Shown here: piece after piece, positions 1 to 47,506 of the stretch
Position numbering within the stretch: the first letter of the stretch is position 1
How the letters are laid out: each line of letters starts with the position of its first letter
NCBI RefSeq assembly: GCF_020740795.1
Contig: NC_067305.1
Location: 1,116,001-1,180,000 of the forward strand
Origin: Apus apus
Taxonomy: Eukaryota > Chordata > Aves > Apodiformes > Apodidae
Length of the DNA: 64,000 bases
Reading direction: 5' to 3'
The notes under the pieces: model-generated
What the model saw: the letters and a program-made list of their open reading frames with translations, nothing else
Database searches by the model: none
Told to the model about the DNA's origin: nothing
Position numbers and translations under genes: made by a program

Positions 1-3000
1 TTTTAATTAGGAGCCTATTTTCAAAGCCCTTATTACTTACAGTGCGCTCAGCATCCGAGTAATTTTCCTCTCTCGTAAAATCGTGGCAGGGGAAGGGGGA
101 AGCGCCCTTTGTGCGGCCCAGAGCTTTGCGAGGGAACATTCACGCCAATTTGTCTGCAGTAATTGGTGCAGCTACAGAGGGAGGTTGGCAATTGATTATG
201 TGAGTGGCTCAAGTTTTCCCGGGGAAGGGACCCTTCCCCCGATGTCACTTTTACATGTGCCTCTGGTTCGTGGCGCTTCAGGCCTCGTCTCCGTGCACCA
301 GCACAACTGGAAGCTCATTCTGGAAAACTAATATGAATTCTTTGATTTTCCCTTCAAACTTGCTTCTTGCAAATTCCAGCTCGGTTTTTTCCTCTGGCAA
401 ACAAAAATCCCTCAGAGAAACCATTTCCTAGTGCGGCAAAATGCCGGGTCCAAAAGGCCCAGGGCTGGTGCTGGGCTGTCTCAGGAGAGTGAACCCCAAC
501 ACCCGGCCCTGGTGTCAAACTGGAGCAACTGGGCCATGGCAGATCCCTGCTGCTGAGCCCCAGTATCACTCCAGAGCCCCTGGTCCCTGACATGACATGA
601 AGGGAGAGCTGGGGGCTGGGCAGGGCCTGGCAGAGGTGCTGGAGCTGGTGGCAGAAGCAGGTAGCTCGTTACCTCCCCTCGGCTTGTTTGTTTTGGCAAC
701 TGATTAAAAATTCCCCCACGGTTCCTCCCCCTCCCGCTCTGGCTCCCAAATGTCACCACCAGCCGCTTTCGCCCTCCCTGGGCCAAGGCAGCTCCCAGGG
801 ATTGACCCCAGGGGACAGGGGTGCCAGCTGGGTGCTGGGGCGCAGAGCCCTGACGCGCTCACTGCACCCACCGCCAGCCACTTGCACTTTATGCTCCCCA
901 AACTGATGCAAGGCTTCCCTGCCCCTCCACCCTCTCCTCCAGCAAAACCCTATTTTGGGAGGGATTTTTGTCCTCCCCCCAGCCATGGGTGTTGCATATG
1001 GGTGTTTCAGGGACCCTCAGTGCTGGTGTGCTTCTGAGTTCTGTGCTGTGCCAGTGCTGAGCCCCCCAACACACACCACGGATGCTACGGGACTCACAGC
1101 ACGGAGAAGCTGAGCTGTCCCCCCATTGCCAGGACCAAGGGGTGTCCACTGCGGGTCTGGTGGCTCTGTGGGGGCAATGGCAGGAGCCCCCATGTGCCAG
1201 GTCCAGCTGCAGGGAGGGGGAAAAAAGCAAATCTGGAAGTACCCACGTCACACAGAGACAGGGTCGTATTTATCCCCATTCCTCCTGCTCCAGAAATTTC
1301 CCCCAGTCCCTCAATCCCGACACGACAAACCAGCCCTGAGTGGGGGGGGGGGTTAAAAAAAAAAAATCAAGTGAGGAAACATCTCCTGGTCATATCTGGG
1401 GTTTGGTTGTAGGTTGTTTTTTATTTAACAAGTGAAATTTCAGCATTTCCAAGAGCTCCCGACACCTCCATCCACACAAAACCCCAACAGGGCTTTGCCA
1501 CCACCGGTGGATTTTAAGGCTTTTGGCAGGAGTGAGGCCAGAACACACAGGGAAAAGGCAAAACCCCCTCCTTTTTGATGTAAATAAACAAATTTTAGGA
1601 TCAGTTTGGGAGGGACATTTGCCCTGGTGAGGTCGGGCTTCCCAGTGCAGAGCTGCACAAGAGCTGGGAAAAGGGCTGGAAAAGGGGGTTTCTCACTGAT
1701 CATGGCTCTTCAAGAGCTTTTTTCCAACAAATCCAGGGGGAAGAGGTAATGTTTGAGCTTATGGAAAAAAAATAGGGGGGGGGGGAAATTGGGGAATTTA
1801 TTTTTTTTTTTACATTTAACCTGCATGAAATTAAAAAAAAAAATTAAAAAAAATAAGAAAGAAAAAAAGAACAAAAAAACCCGAAAAACACCACACTAAA
1901 AATCCTAAAAAACCTACAAATTCCTGCAGAATAATTCACTGAAATCTGGTAGCAATTTTTAAACTGAACCCCCCCAGCCCTCCTTGTCAGCAATGATTTC
2001 ATGAGTTTAAAACCTGCTTTATAAAGAAAGAGAAAAGAAGAAGAAGAAAAAAAATAATCTTTGTTCATTGCACATTTTGGCTTTGAATTGAGCCAGGCCA
2101 GACCTCTGCCTGTTTGGGACCCAGGCCAAGAGCCATATGCAGAAATAAAGTAAATAAATTCTGGTCAAAACCAGAATATTCTCCTTAAAAGTTACTTTAA
2201 AAGCAAAGAAAAGCAGCAACAAAATTGTCCCAATGTGGGTTATTTCCCTTTCTTTCCCTCTTTCCGGCAAGGGACGTGGCTCAGCGGTCTCAGCAATCCC
2301 AGGAGCTGCACCCAGCAGAATGGGACCTTTGAAAAAACCCAGAAAAAAAAATAAAATGCTATAAATGAGCCCAAGAAAAAGGCAAAAGAGGCTGGGGAAT
2401 ATTTTCTTGTGGTGATGGGGGGGGTATTACGCAGCCCTGTGCTGCTCCAGGGGTATCTGCACCCCCTTGCTGAGCCCAAAACTTGGCATCGAGGCGTCTT
2501 AGCAGCACAAATCAACCATGAAATGCCCTTTAGAAATAAAATCCAGGTTTGAGGAGGGGGCAAGAAAGGCTGTCAGGGCCAGGGGGCTCAGGTGGGGGCT
2601 GGCTGATACCAGGGGCTCCTGGCCATGGGCATCTGGCCGGGTGGGTGGCACAGGGGAACAGCCAGAGCTGCCCGTGTGGGATGGCATCAGTTTCTCACAG
2701 CAGCAGATTTCACTGAGGGAAATGGGGGGTACACAAATTTCCACTTGTTCCCAGCACAGATTTTCTAGACGGGTGGTCGGGAGCCTGCACATGGCCTGGG
2801 GTAGAAACCCGAGGGATGGAACAAAGGGCCAGATCCAGCCTCTGCGTCTCCACAGCAGAAACTTCAACCCTCACAAAAAACCCAGGAGGAGAAACAAAAC
2901 TGGACCCCAAACCCCCCCACTTTGGTTTTATTTGAGGCATCAGGGATGACCTGCACAGGAAAATTAAATTGGGTTGGGATTTCCCCCCCCACACCTTGGA

Positions 3001-4019
3001 ATGCTGTTTACAGGCAGTCTGGAAACAAAAAACAATCAAACAAAAAATTATTCTTGCATGTTCAGTGTTTTTCTGCCTGGGGTTAACACAAGGAATCGGG
3101 GCTGGGGTGGCTGCACCCCCCAGCCTGCCTGCACCCCCCAGCCTGCCTGCACCCCCCAGCCTGCCCACCCCCGGGGCTGAGCAGACCCCCCATCAGGGCT
3201 GGCAGGAGCCGGGCTGCAGCCACCCCCTCTAGCCCTGCCTCGGGTCCTGATGGTGACAGGGACCTACAGGTGCCACTGGCCGCTCCGTGGTCATTCCAAC
3301 CTCGGGCCATCCCTGCTCCGGTTCCTGCAGGATCAGTCCCCGGGGCCCTCACTGGGAGAGAAGCAATGGGGTGAATTCTCAAGGGACGTAAGGTGTGCCA
3401 GGGCTGGAGAGCCCCGGGGCTGTCCCCAAGACAAGGCCAGTGGCCCTTCAGCCCCGTGAGGTTCTCGAACAGCATCGCAAAACCCAAACCAGGCAGAGCC
3501 CCTTCCCGGCCGCCCCGCGTCCCAGGGCCTCGCCGAAGCGAAAATAAAATCCCAGCCCTGCCTTTTCTCCTCCACCCACCCCCCTTTCGCCCCCCTTTCT
3601 CCCTCCCCGCGGGTGCCGGGCTCAGCAGCTCGGCAGGGCCAGCCTGGCAGCGCCCGGGAGCGGGGCCGAGCCCCGAGCCCCGCGGCCCGAGGAGCCGCGG
3701 CCAAACCGGCCCCGCCGGCCGGCGGGGAGAGCGCGGCCCGGGCCCCGCGGCTGCCTCGGGACGGGTGAAAACGGGGGAATCCTTCCCCGGGGCTTCTGCG
3801 TTTTGCGCCGTGTGTCACCCGATGTCGAGCAGAAAATTAAAACTGGATGTTAGGAGGAGAGCCGGGGGCCGAGTTTGCGTTCCTGCCGGCTGCTGGAGCT
3901 GGGACGGGGCGAGGGAGCTGCCAGGAGCCTGGTTTTTCGGCTTGAAAACAGGGAAGTGGCTTTTTTTAGGGGGGCTCGGATGGCGACGGAAAAGAAAAAT
4001 AAAATGTAAAAAGTTCCAG
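1..4019. other. Upstream noncoding flank of NFIC
   Basis: No coding exon can be supported here. The stretch 1-430 is AT-richer and non-repetitive, with TAATTGG- and TTGGCAATTGATT-like words, and could be a conserved noncoding element. Poly-A and poly-T runs are scattered through 1350-2350. A small tandem repeat lies at 3112-3172, and 3480-3830 is a short CpG-rich patch. In mammals the gene upstream of NFIC is CELF5, and none of its exons is visible here. Confidence 0.5.
3112..3172. repeat. Short tandem repeat, about 19-bp unit
   Basis: About three copies of a unit built on CACCCCCCAGCCTGCCTG lie head to tail. The array is noncoding. Confidence 0.8.
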
Positions 4020-4690
4020 AGTTTGTAAATATAAATAATTTGTATTTTATTTTATTTTATTTAAATAGAAAGCTGGAACAAAATCAGATCCCATCCCCGT
4101 CAGGCCGCTGCCGTTACTTCGGTGTTTGACAAACAACTTGGAACAGCAGTAAAATATACCCTGGGAATGCACAAATTATGCCGTGTAACATCCAGTATCT
4201 CAGTATGCACACGGGGGGTTTAGCAGGCAAAAGGGATGTGGGGATGGATAAAATAAACCTCTAGTGTATACAAAATCCCTGTTAAAATCGAGCTGATCCC
4301 TTGTAAAAATGATCAGGGCTTGCAGAGTTCCCTCTAAAAAAAAAAAAAAATAGAAAAGAGGGAGCAAATGTTGAAATAAAAACTAGGGGAGTATCAGTGT
4401 ATCTTGCTTTAATTTTATTTTTAAAATAGATAATAAATTATTTAGCGTATTATTTATCACACTGAAATAATTTGAGCACAAGACAGACGGAGATTATGTT
4501 CCTGTTTGTTCAAGACTACAGAACGTGCCTGAAAATTCAGGCATTAAGCACAAGCTTCGTCCCTTCACAAACTGAAAAAAAAAAAAAAAAAATTATAATT
4601 TTTCTTGCTTTCGTATAGAAAAATATGGTTATTTGAAAGGATTAAAAGATTAAAGGATTACTCGATAACAAGGGTTAAAAATACAGGTCC
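4020..4690. other. AT-rich island, candidate conserved noncoding element
   Basis: This is roughly 670 bp of AT-rich, mostly non-repetitive sequence between two very GC-rich blocks. It contains homeodomain-like ATTA/TAAT words and short A runs (4336-4349, 4575-4592). No reading frame stands out. Its low GC against the surrounding island and its place just upstream of the NFIC promoter suggest an enhancer or upstream untranslated exon. That is inference, since conservation cannot be tested here. Confidence 0.4.
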
Positions 4691-6241
4691 AGACACAAAA
4701 GGGGTCGATAGAAATGCACAGAGAGGTTCCCCCCAAAGCGCCCTTCTCCTCTCCGGGCGCAAACCCGGCTCCTCGCTGCCAACTTTGGGAGTGGGACCGG
4801 GGAGGAGGAAAAAGGAGGAAAACCCCCACCTCAACCGCTCCCCCACCCCACCCTGGAGCCGCTGCACCGGCTGCAAAGCGGCCTGTGGCTTTAAGAGAGA
4901 ACGGGGGGTGCAGAGAGGAGGGATGCGGGGGGGGGGGCAGAAGGTGGTGTTGGGTGGATGAACGAGGAGTAGGGGGGGATGAGGGGGCAAAAGGGGAATG
5001 GGGGGAGAGAGGAGGGGCACCCTGGATGGGATGGAGGCGGGGATAGAGGGGGCCCAGAATCCAGGGGGAAGGGTGTGGGGGGACAGGGTGAGCAGGGTAC
5101 TGGGGTGGGGGTGACTGTCCGTTGGCCGGAGATGGGGGTGTCCGCGGGGATGGGGGTGTCCGCGGGCCAGGATGAGGGCGCGCAGCGGGTCTCCGCAGCG
5201 CGGGACCGGAATGACCGGGAGATGCCCGCGGGTGGGGGTCGCGGTGCCCGGTGCAGGGGCGGGCGGCCGGGCCCAGCGCTGCCCGCGGCTCCTCCCCGCT
5301 CTGCGGTAGCTCCGCGCCGGGGCCGCCCCCCCCATCCCTCCCCACCCCCCCAACCAGGGCCGGGGGGGGGGGCAGCCCCGCGCCTCCCGCCGCAGCAGCC
5401 GGGCCCGGGGGGGCCGCGCCGCAGCCCCCGCCACCTACCAGCACCATCCGGGGGCCGCCGCGCTGCCGGGGGAGCGGGGTCGAAGCCTTCCTCCTCCTCC
5501 TCCTCCTCCTCCTGCGCTGCCGCTCCCCGCCCCCGCACCGGAGCGTCCCCGCCGCAGCCGCCGGTGCCCCGGGCGAGGGGAGGAGGCAGCGGAGGAGGCG
5601 GCGATGGGGCCGGGGCGCTGCGGGCTGCCAGGAGGAGCCGTGCCCGGCCGGAGTGGGGCTTCACTGGGGGGGGGCGGGGGGGATGCCAGCGCTGCTTTTC
5701 CATAGGCGCCGCCCGGCCCTCTCCCCGCTTTTTATTTTTCTTTTAAATTAAAAATAATAATAGATTTTTTTTTTTAATTCTTCTTATTATTTTTTTTCTT
5801 ACCTTCCGAAAATAACCATCGCCCCCCCCCCCCCCCCCGCCCGTGTCCGTCCCCGTCCCGCCGCCCCCGCGGCGCATGAGGCCGGGCTGGGCCGGGCCCC
5901 GCGCTCCCGCCGCCCCCCGCCGCCCCCCCCGGAGCTCGGCCCATGCCCCGCGGCGCCCGGCCCGGCCCAGCCCGGCCCCCCCCGAGGCGCTGAGGCCGGA
6001 GCATGGACCCCGGGAGCCAGGCGGAGCCGGGCAGAGGGTGACCGCCCGCCGAGGACACTTTGCCGGTGGCCTTACGGGGGAAGAAGGGGGGGCGGGGGGA
6101 CTTTGATTACTATTATTATTATTGGGATTTTTAATGATTTTTTGGGGGCAACGTTTTTTTTTCCTCCTCCTTCGGCTCGGTGGAAAACACACGGTTTAGA
6201 ACAAAATACCAAAAAAAGCCCATCCTCTTTGCTTTCCGCAG

Positions 6242-6275
6242 CAACTTGGAAGCCCGTTAATTGCACTTGGCTATG
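6242..6275 (+). CDS. NFIC: Candidate alternative NFIC start exon (M|DEFHPF isoform)
   Basis: The segment ends ATG at 6273-6275 followed at once by a GTAGGT splice donor. Joined in phase 0 to the exon at 25288 it would give a protein beginning Met-Asp-Glu-Phe-His-Pro, which matches the known mammalian NFIC isoform in which MYSSPLCLTQ is replaced by a single Met. A good acceptor (CTTTGCTTTCCGCAG) ends at 6241, so this may be a 34-nt second exon of a longer 5' UTR. It could equally be the end of a longer first exon. Only one codon is coding here, so the support is the splice signals, the phase and the known isoform. Confidence 0.55.
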
Positions 6276-7309
6276 GTAGGTCCCATGACACTTTCATTTT
6301 CTCTTCTACTTTCCTTCTCCCCCCCCCCCCTTGCACCCCCCCTCGTGTGCGTGTGTTCGCGTGTGCATCCACGAGCAAAAGTTCGCTGCCGGGGAGGGGG
6401 CGGCGGGGCCGGAGTTTAATACGGTGGCAAGTGGGGGGGGGGGCCGGGGGTGCCGGGGTGGCGGAGGGAAGTTGCCGCCGTCTCTCCTCCCCCTGCCCAC
6501 CCCTCCCCGCGGTATAAGGGGGGGGCTGGGGGGCGGGAGCAGGAGCCGCCCGGCGCGGGGAGGTCGTGGCGCTGGGGGAGGCTCCGCAGCCCGCGGATGG
6601 AGCTGAAAATGGCCGCTCGGCAAAGGGGCGGGGAGGGAGGGGAGGCCGGGGAGGCCGCCGGCCCCACCGACTTGAACTTGGAAGTGACGCCCCGACGGGG
6701 TCGCGCTCAAGTCCGCGCTGCGCTGCGCTGCGCGGGGCCGCCCTGCCCGCACCTCGGGGCTGGAGGGGTGGGTGGGGTGGGGTTGTCCCCCATCCTCGGT
6801 ATAAGAAGAAAACCACCCCACCCACCCGGCCCCGTCGTCCTGGGTTTTTCCTGCTTCGCCTCTTGCCAGGCCGGGGGGACGCGCAGCGCCGCGGGCCCCC
6901 CCGAACCCCCTTTGAGCGCCGCGGGGCCTCGGAGGGAAGATGGATCCCGGGGAGGGGGGGGCGGCCGGCGAAGTTTGCGCGGAGCCTCCGCATCCCGCAG
7001 GAGCGGGGATACCCCCGGGGTTGTTTTTAATGCGGGGGAAAGCAAGGGGGTGGGGGGTGTAAACCCAAACCTCCATGGATTGGGGGGGGGGGTCCGCCAG
7101 AGACCGGCAAAAGTTGAGTGAAAAATCAGTTGTGCGGGGAGAGGGGCTGGCAGGGACCTTCCCCGGCTGAACGGGGGATTTTTTTTGAAAAGCGTTTCTC
7201 TTTGGGGAGCTGGAGGCAGGGCTGGAAAGGCGCACCGGGAGCGGTCCCTCAGCCCGGGCCACTGCAGGCAGCAATTAAACAAAACAACAACAAAAAAAAG
7301 CCCCAACCA

Positions 7310-7505
7310 AAATAAGCCCCATATATGCGTGTCTGAAGGGAGGTGAGAGCGGCGCTAAATAAATCGCCAACCTCGGGAGGCTGCGCCCGCCATCCTGCAG
7401 GGCTGAAACTCACTTTCACAATTAGGAGCTGGGGATTCCCTTTGTTTTTCCGTACGTGGCTCTCGCCCTCGCTTGCTCTCTAATTAGGTTTTATTAAAGC
7501 CTGCA
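7310..7505. other. AT-richer segment within the CpG island
   Basis: This is a non-repetitive stretch with CTAAATAAATC, CACAATTAGG and TCTAATTAGG words inside an otherwise GC-rich region, about 1.4 kb upstream of the MYSSPLCLTQ exon. It may be a regulatory element or part of an untranslated exon. No frame is supported. Confidence 0.3.
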
Positions 7506-8842
7506 GAATTGGTTGGTGGCGGTGGTGTTTCTGGAGTGAGAACTTGCGGTTTGGAGTTTGCCGGGCGCAGGGCTCCGCGCTTTTTTTTTTTGCCTTTTTT
7601 TTTTTCTTTTTTTCTTTCTTTTTTTTTTTTTTCCCCTTTCTCTTTCTCTCTTTGTGCGCTCGGGGCGGGAGGGACGCGGGGCTGCCCGTGGGGGTACCGG
7701 GGAACAGCGTCGAGATGATGCCGGTCATAAAATAAGTCCCTCACCCCCCGTCTCCTATTTCCCCCCCCCCTCCCCGAGAGGAGCGGAAGAAAAAAAAAGC
7801 GTCTGTCCGCGGGATGCGGAGGGAGGGAGCGCAGGGCGGCCCCCCCAGGGCCGGGGGGCGGGGGCATCCCCCTGCCCCGGTGCTAGACACCCCCCCCCCA
7901 AGCCTGGGTAGCGTCCCCTGGGGCCGCTGCCCAGAAGTTGCCCGTGAATCTGCAGGTTTTTTCTCTTCCCCCATCGCCGTATTGGCTCCGGTTGTTAAAT
8001 AAATATATAAATAAGAAAACCCAAACCAATTTAAAAAAAAAAGGGCGAGCTGGCCCGGCCCGGCCCGGGGCCATCGGGGCACGGGGGGACTCGCCGACCG
8101 ACGGGGGGGGCGTGGGGGGGGGAAGGGGACGGGCCGTCCCTTCCTCGCTCTCCCCAGCCCCGCAGCGCTTCGGCCCTGCGAGCCAAAGGGGGTTCCTACA
8201 TCTTTAAATGGGATGTAATATTTTGGGATGGGCTTTTTTCATAACGTCACTTCATTCCTCGCTCCTTTTTTTTTTTTTTTCCCCTTTTTTTTTTTTTTTT
8301 TTTTTTTCATTTTCTCATTCTTTCTTTCCTCCCTCTCCCCGCTGCCCGTGTCTCGGATGGAGCCGCTTCCCCTCTAACTTCCCCGCTGCCCCTGCCTGCA
8401 GGCTGGGCGCGGACCCCCCCGGCCCCCCCCACTCCCTGGACGAAGATGAGCCTTTTGCCTCTTTGAAACGCCCCCCCCCATCCCCTAAACAAACAACAAC
8501 AACAACAACAAAAGCGCTTTATTTTCCGGGGGGGGGGTAAATTTGCTTTTTATTTTTAAATTTTTTTTATTATTATTTTATTTTTTCGGGAGGGGGGGGT
8601 GGAAGTTGGACCTTTTTTTATTTCCTCCTCGGCCCCCCCTTCCGCGGGGCCGCCCCCCCTTGCCCTGCTGCCCCTCCACCCCCCCCCCACCCCCCCCACC
8701 CCCCCCCCGGGCCCCGCAGATCCGCTCTGGAGGAGAGAGAGAGAAAAAACGCCCGGACTGCTCCAGCCTCCGAAATGACTCAGTAACTTTTACGCCTCGA
8801 GTCTCAGCCCTGCAATTAGCCACTTTCCCAGCACGGCTCGGG

Positions 8843-45215
<36,373 letters not shown>

Positions 45216-47500
45216 CCGCCGCCGTGCCGCCCCTTCGCCTCCCTCCTCCTCTGCTTTAGGCACCCCCAGAGGAACATCCCCGTCCCCGAGCACCAGGCCC
45301 AGCCTTGCGGTGACGACGGAGAGCGCGGACTCACCACGACGACGACGACAAGCGAAACCCACACCAGAAGGAAAGAGTGAGGGAAAGGAAGAAGGAAAAG
45401 GATCAAACTTTTTTAAAAAGGAAAAAAAAAAAACAACAAAACCCACACAAACAAAACAACAACCCATCCCAGGAGGACCTTCCCCCCCACGCCCCGGACA
45501 CCCCCGCTGATGCGCCGGAAAACAAAGAAACAGAAAAAAACAAAGAAAAAGAAAAAAACCACACTATTATTTGCCCCGTTGGCTGGCGCCGTGCCGAGAC
45601 CTGACACAACTCGTGCCAGCGATGCCTCCCGGAGCGGCAGCGGAGCTGCGGCGCCAGAGCCTGCCGGCCGGAGGGTCGGATATGCAAACGACTCCTGACT
45701 CTCGTTCTTGCCTCTATGTGAGTAGAAAAGATCAAACCCCTCTGCCACCCCCCCAGCCCCACGCAGACACTCGGGGGGCCCCGGGGCTGGGGTGGGGATT
45801 TGGGGGGGCAGGAGGGGCTGCCTCCTGCTGCTGGTCCCCAGTGGATGTGTCCGCGCTCGCCATCAGGGCGATGTGATGCTCTGTGCCTCGGGGCCGAGCG
45901 ACACCACGCTGCGGGGACACGTGCTGCGGTGACACCGTGACGTGGTGACACCGTGACGTGGTGACACCGTGACGTGGCGCTGCAGTGGAAAAGTGCTGCG
46001 GTGATGCGGGTGTCACAGTGGCTGGCTGTGTCACAAGCAGATGTCACAGGGCGCTTGGGGTCATGGAGGGTGCATGGGCCGAGCTGGGGGCAGTCATAAA
46101 AGGGGTGGCACCCCCCGATTCCCGTGGGGACATGTCATGAGGTGCTGCCACCACTGCCCCAGCAGGACCCAGGCTGCCACCGTGGGGCCGGGGCACCGCT
46201 CGTCGTCTCTCTGCAATGCCTTCCTCGCCGTGCACTGTCCCCACCTGTCCCCACGCGTGTCCCAGCGCCTCCCTGCGTGTCCCTGCGCCGGGGGGGGGGG
46301 AGGGGCCGGGGGGTGGGGGGGGGCGTGTGTCCGTGTGTCTGAGCTATGCATTCCTGTGGACAGGGACCGGGGGGGGGGGGAGGAGGGGGGGGCGAGGAGG
46401 GGGTGCGCGCGTGTTGCACATTTTTGTAGGAAATGCACTTTTAAGAGGGAATCGTCAAAAAAAAAAAAAAGATAAAAACAAGAAAAAGAAGAAAAGAAGA
46501 AAAGGAAAGGAAAAAAAATCACAAAAAAGGAAGAGGAGGAGGAAGAGGAGGAGATGGAGCCCCCGGCACTGGCCTGCCGGGACGGCCGGATTGGGGGGGT
46601 TTTGGGGTGTTGTTTTTGTTTTTAAATACAAAAGGATGGAGAAAAGGAGCCTGAGCGAGGGCAGAGCCAGACCCCCCCGGGGCAGAGCCAGACCCCCCCG
46701 GGTCCCCAGCCCCGCGTCAAGTGCCTGAACTGCTGCGGGGAGGGGTCCCGGCGCCCCCGGCTGTCCCTGTCCCCCCGCACTGGCGGGCGGGCCGGGCAGG
46801 GGACGCGGGGACGTGGCAGTGCCTTAGAGCAGAGGGACCCGCGCGGCAGCCGAGGAGGAGGAAGAGGAGGACGAAGGCACCCGGCGTCTCCAGCGAGACT
46901 GCGGCAGCCACGGAGGAGACTGACCCCGCGTGTGTCCCCAGACGGACCCCAGGGGACACCCCACGGGTGATGAGGGAGAGGAGCCACCGTGGGATGGCTT
47001 GAAGGGACATCGCCGAGGCCACCGCTGCCACCCGCCGGGCCCCCACCCCTGGCACCCACAGCTGCCCCGTGGACCACCCGGCATCGCATCCAACTGCTCC
47101 CCACCCCCCCCGCGCTGTGCCCGCTTCCCACCCCCACCCCCCCGGGACGGATCCTGCCCACCCGCGGCGCGGCACCGGGGAAAGGGCTGATGCAAGAAAT
47201 CCCAGGAGACAAAAAAAAAAACCCAACCAACCATCATCCAAGAGGACGAGAAAAGGAGAAAACCCACCCAAAAAAAAATTTTAAAAAAGAAAAAAAGAAA
47301 AAAGGAAAAAGGAAAAAAAAAAACCACCCAACACAACAACAACAAAAACACACAACAACAAAAAAAGTGCTCGACGGAGAGGGAAACCTGTTTTGTTTTT
47401 TGGTTGCTTGTTTTTTTTTGTTTTTTTTTAAAGATCTGAGGAAAGAAACACGTGGAGAAAAAAAAAAAAAAAAGACATTGAAAAAAAAAAAAAAAAGACA

Positions 47501-47506
47501 AATAAA
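47501..47506 (+). terminator. NFIC: Polyadenylation signal candidate (AATAAA)
   Basis: AATAAA is followed within 25 bases by GCATGGTGCTTTAAC and a GT-rich GGATCTGGTGACC stretch. This is a plausible proximal poly(A) site for NFIC. Confidence 0.5.

Larger units (their letters stand above)
4700..8842 (+). promoter_or_regulatory. CpG-rich promoter region of NFIC
   Basis: The block is extremely rich in G, C and CpG, with homopolymer C or G runs (for example 5821-5838), (CCT)n at 5483-5512 and long T runs at 7580-7634 and 8266-8307. It directly precedes both candidate NFIC start exons. TATA-like TATAAG words occur at 6513 and 6800 on the + strand. An AP-1-type TGACTCA lies at 8776-8782, just before the start codon at 8843 and probably within the 5' UTR. 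Many long proline/glycine/arginine open frames occur on both strands, but they follow from base composition. Confidence 0.7.

Noticed and set aside
4650-5746. Long Pro/Gly/Arg frames on both strands, including a - strand ATGGTGCTG followed by a GTAGGT donor
   Set aside because: They are composition artefacts of the CpG island. The antisense ATG plus donor is suggestive of a divergent transcript but has no partner exon that I can find.
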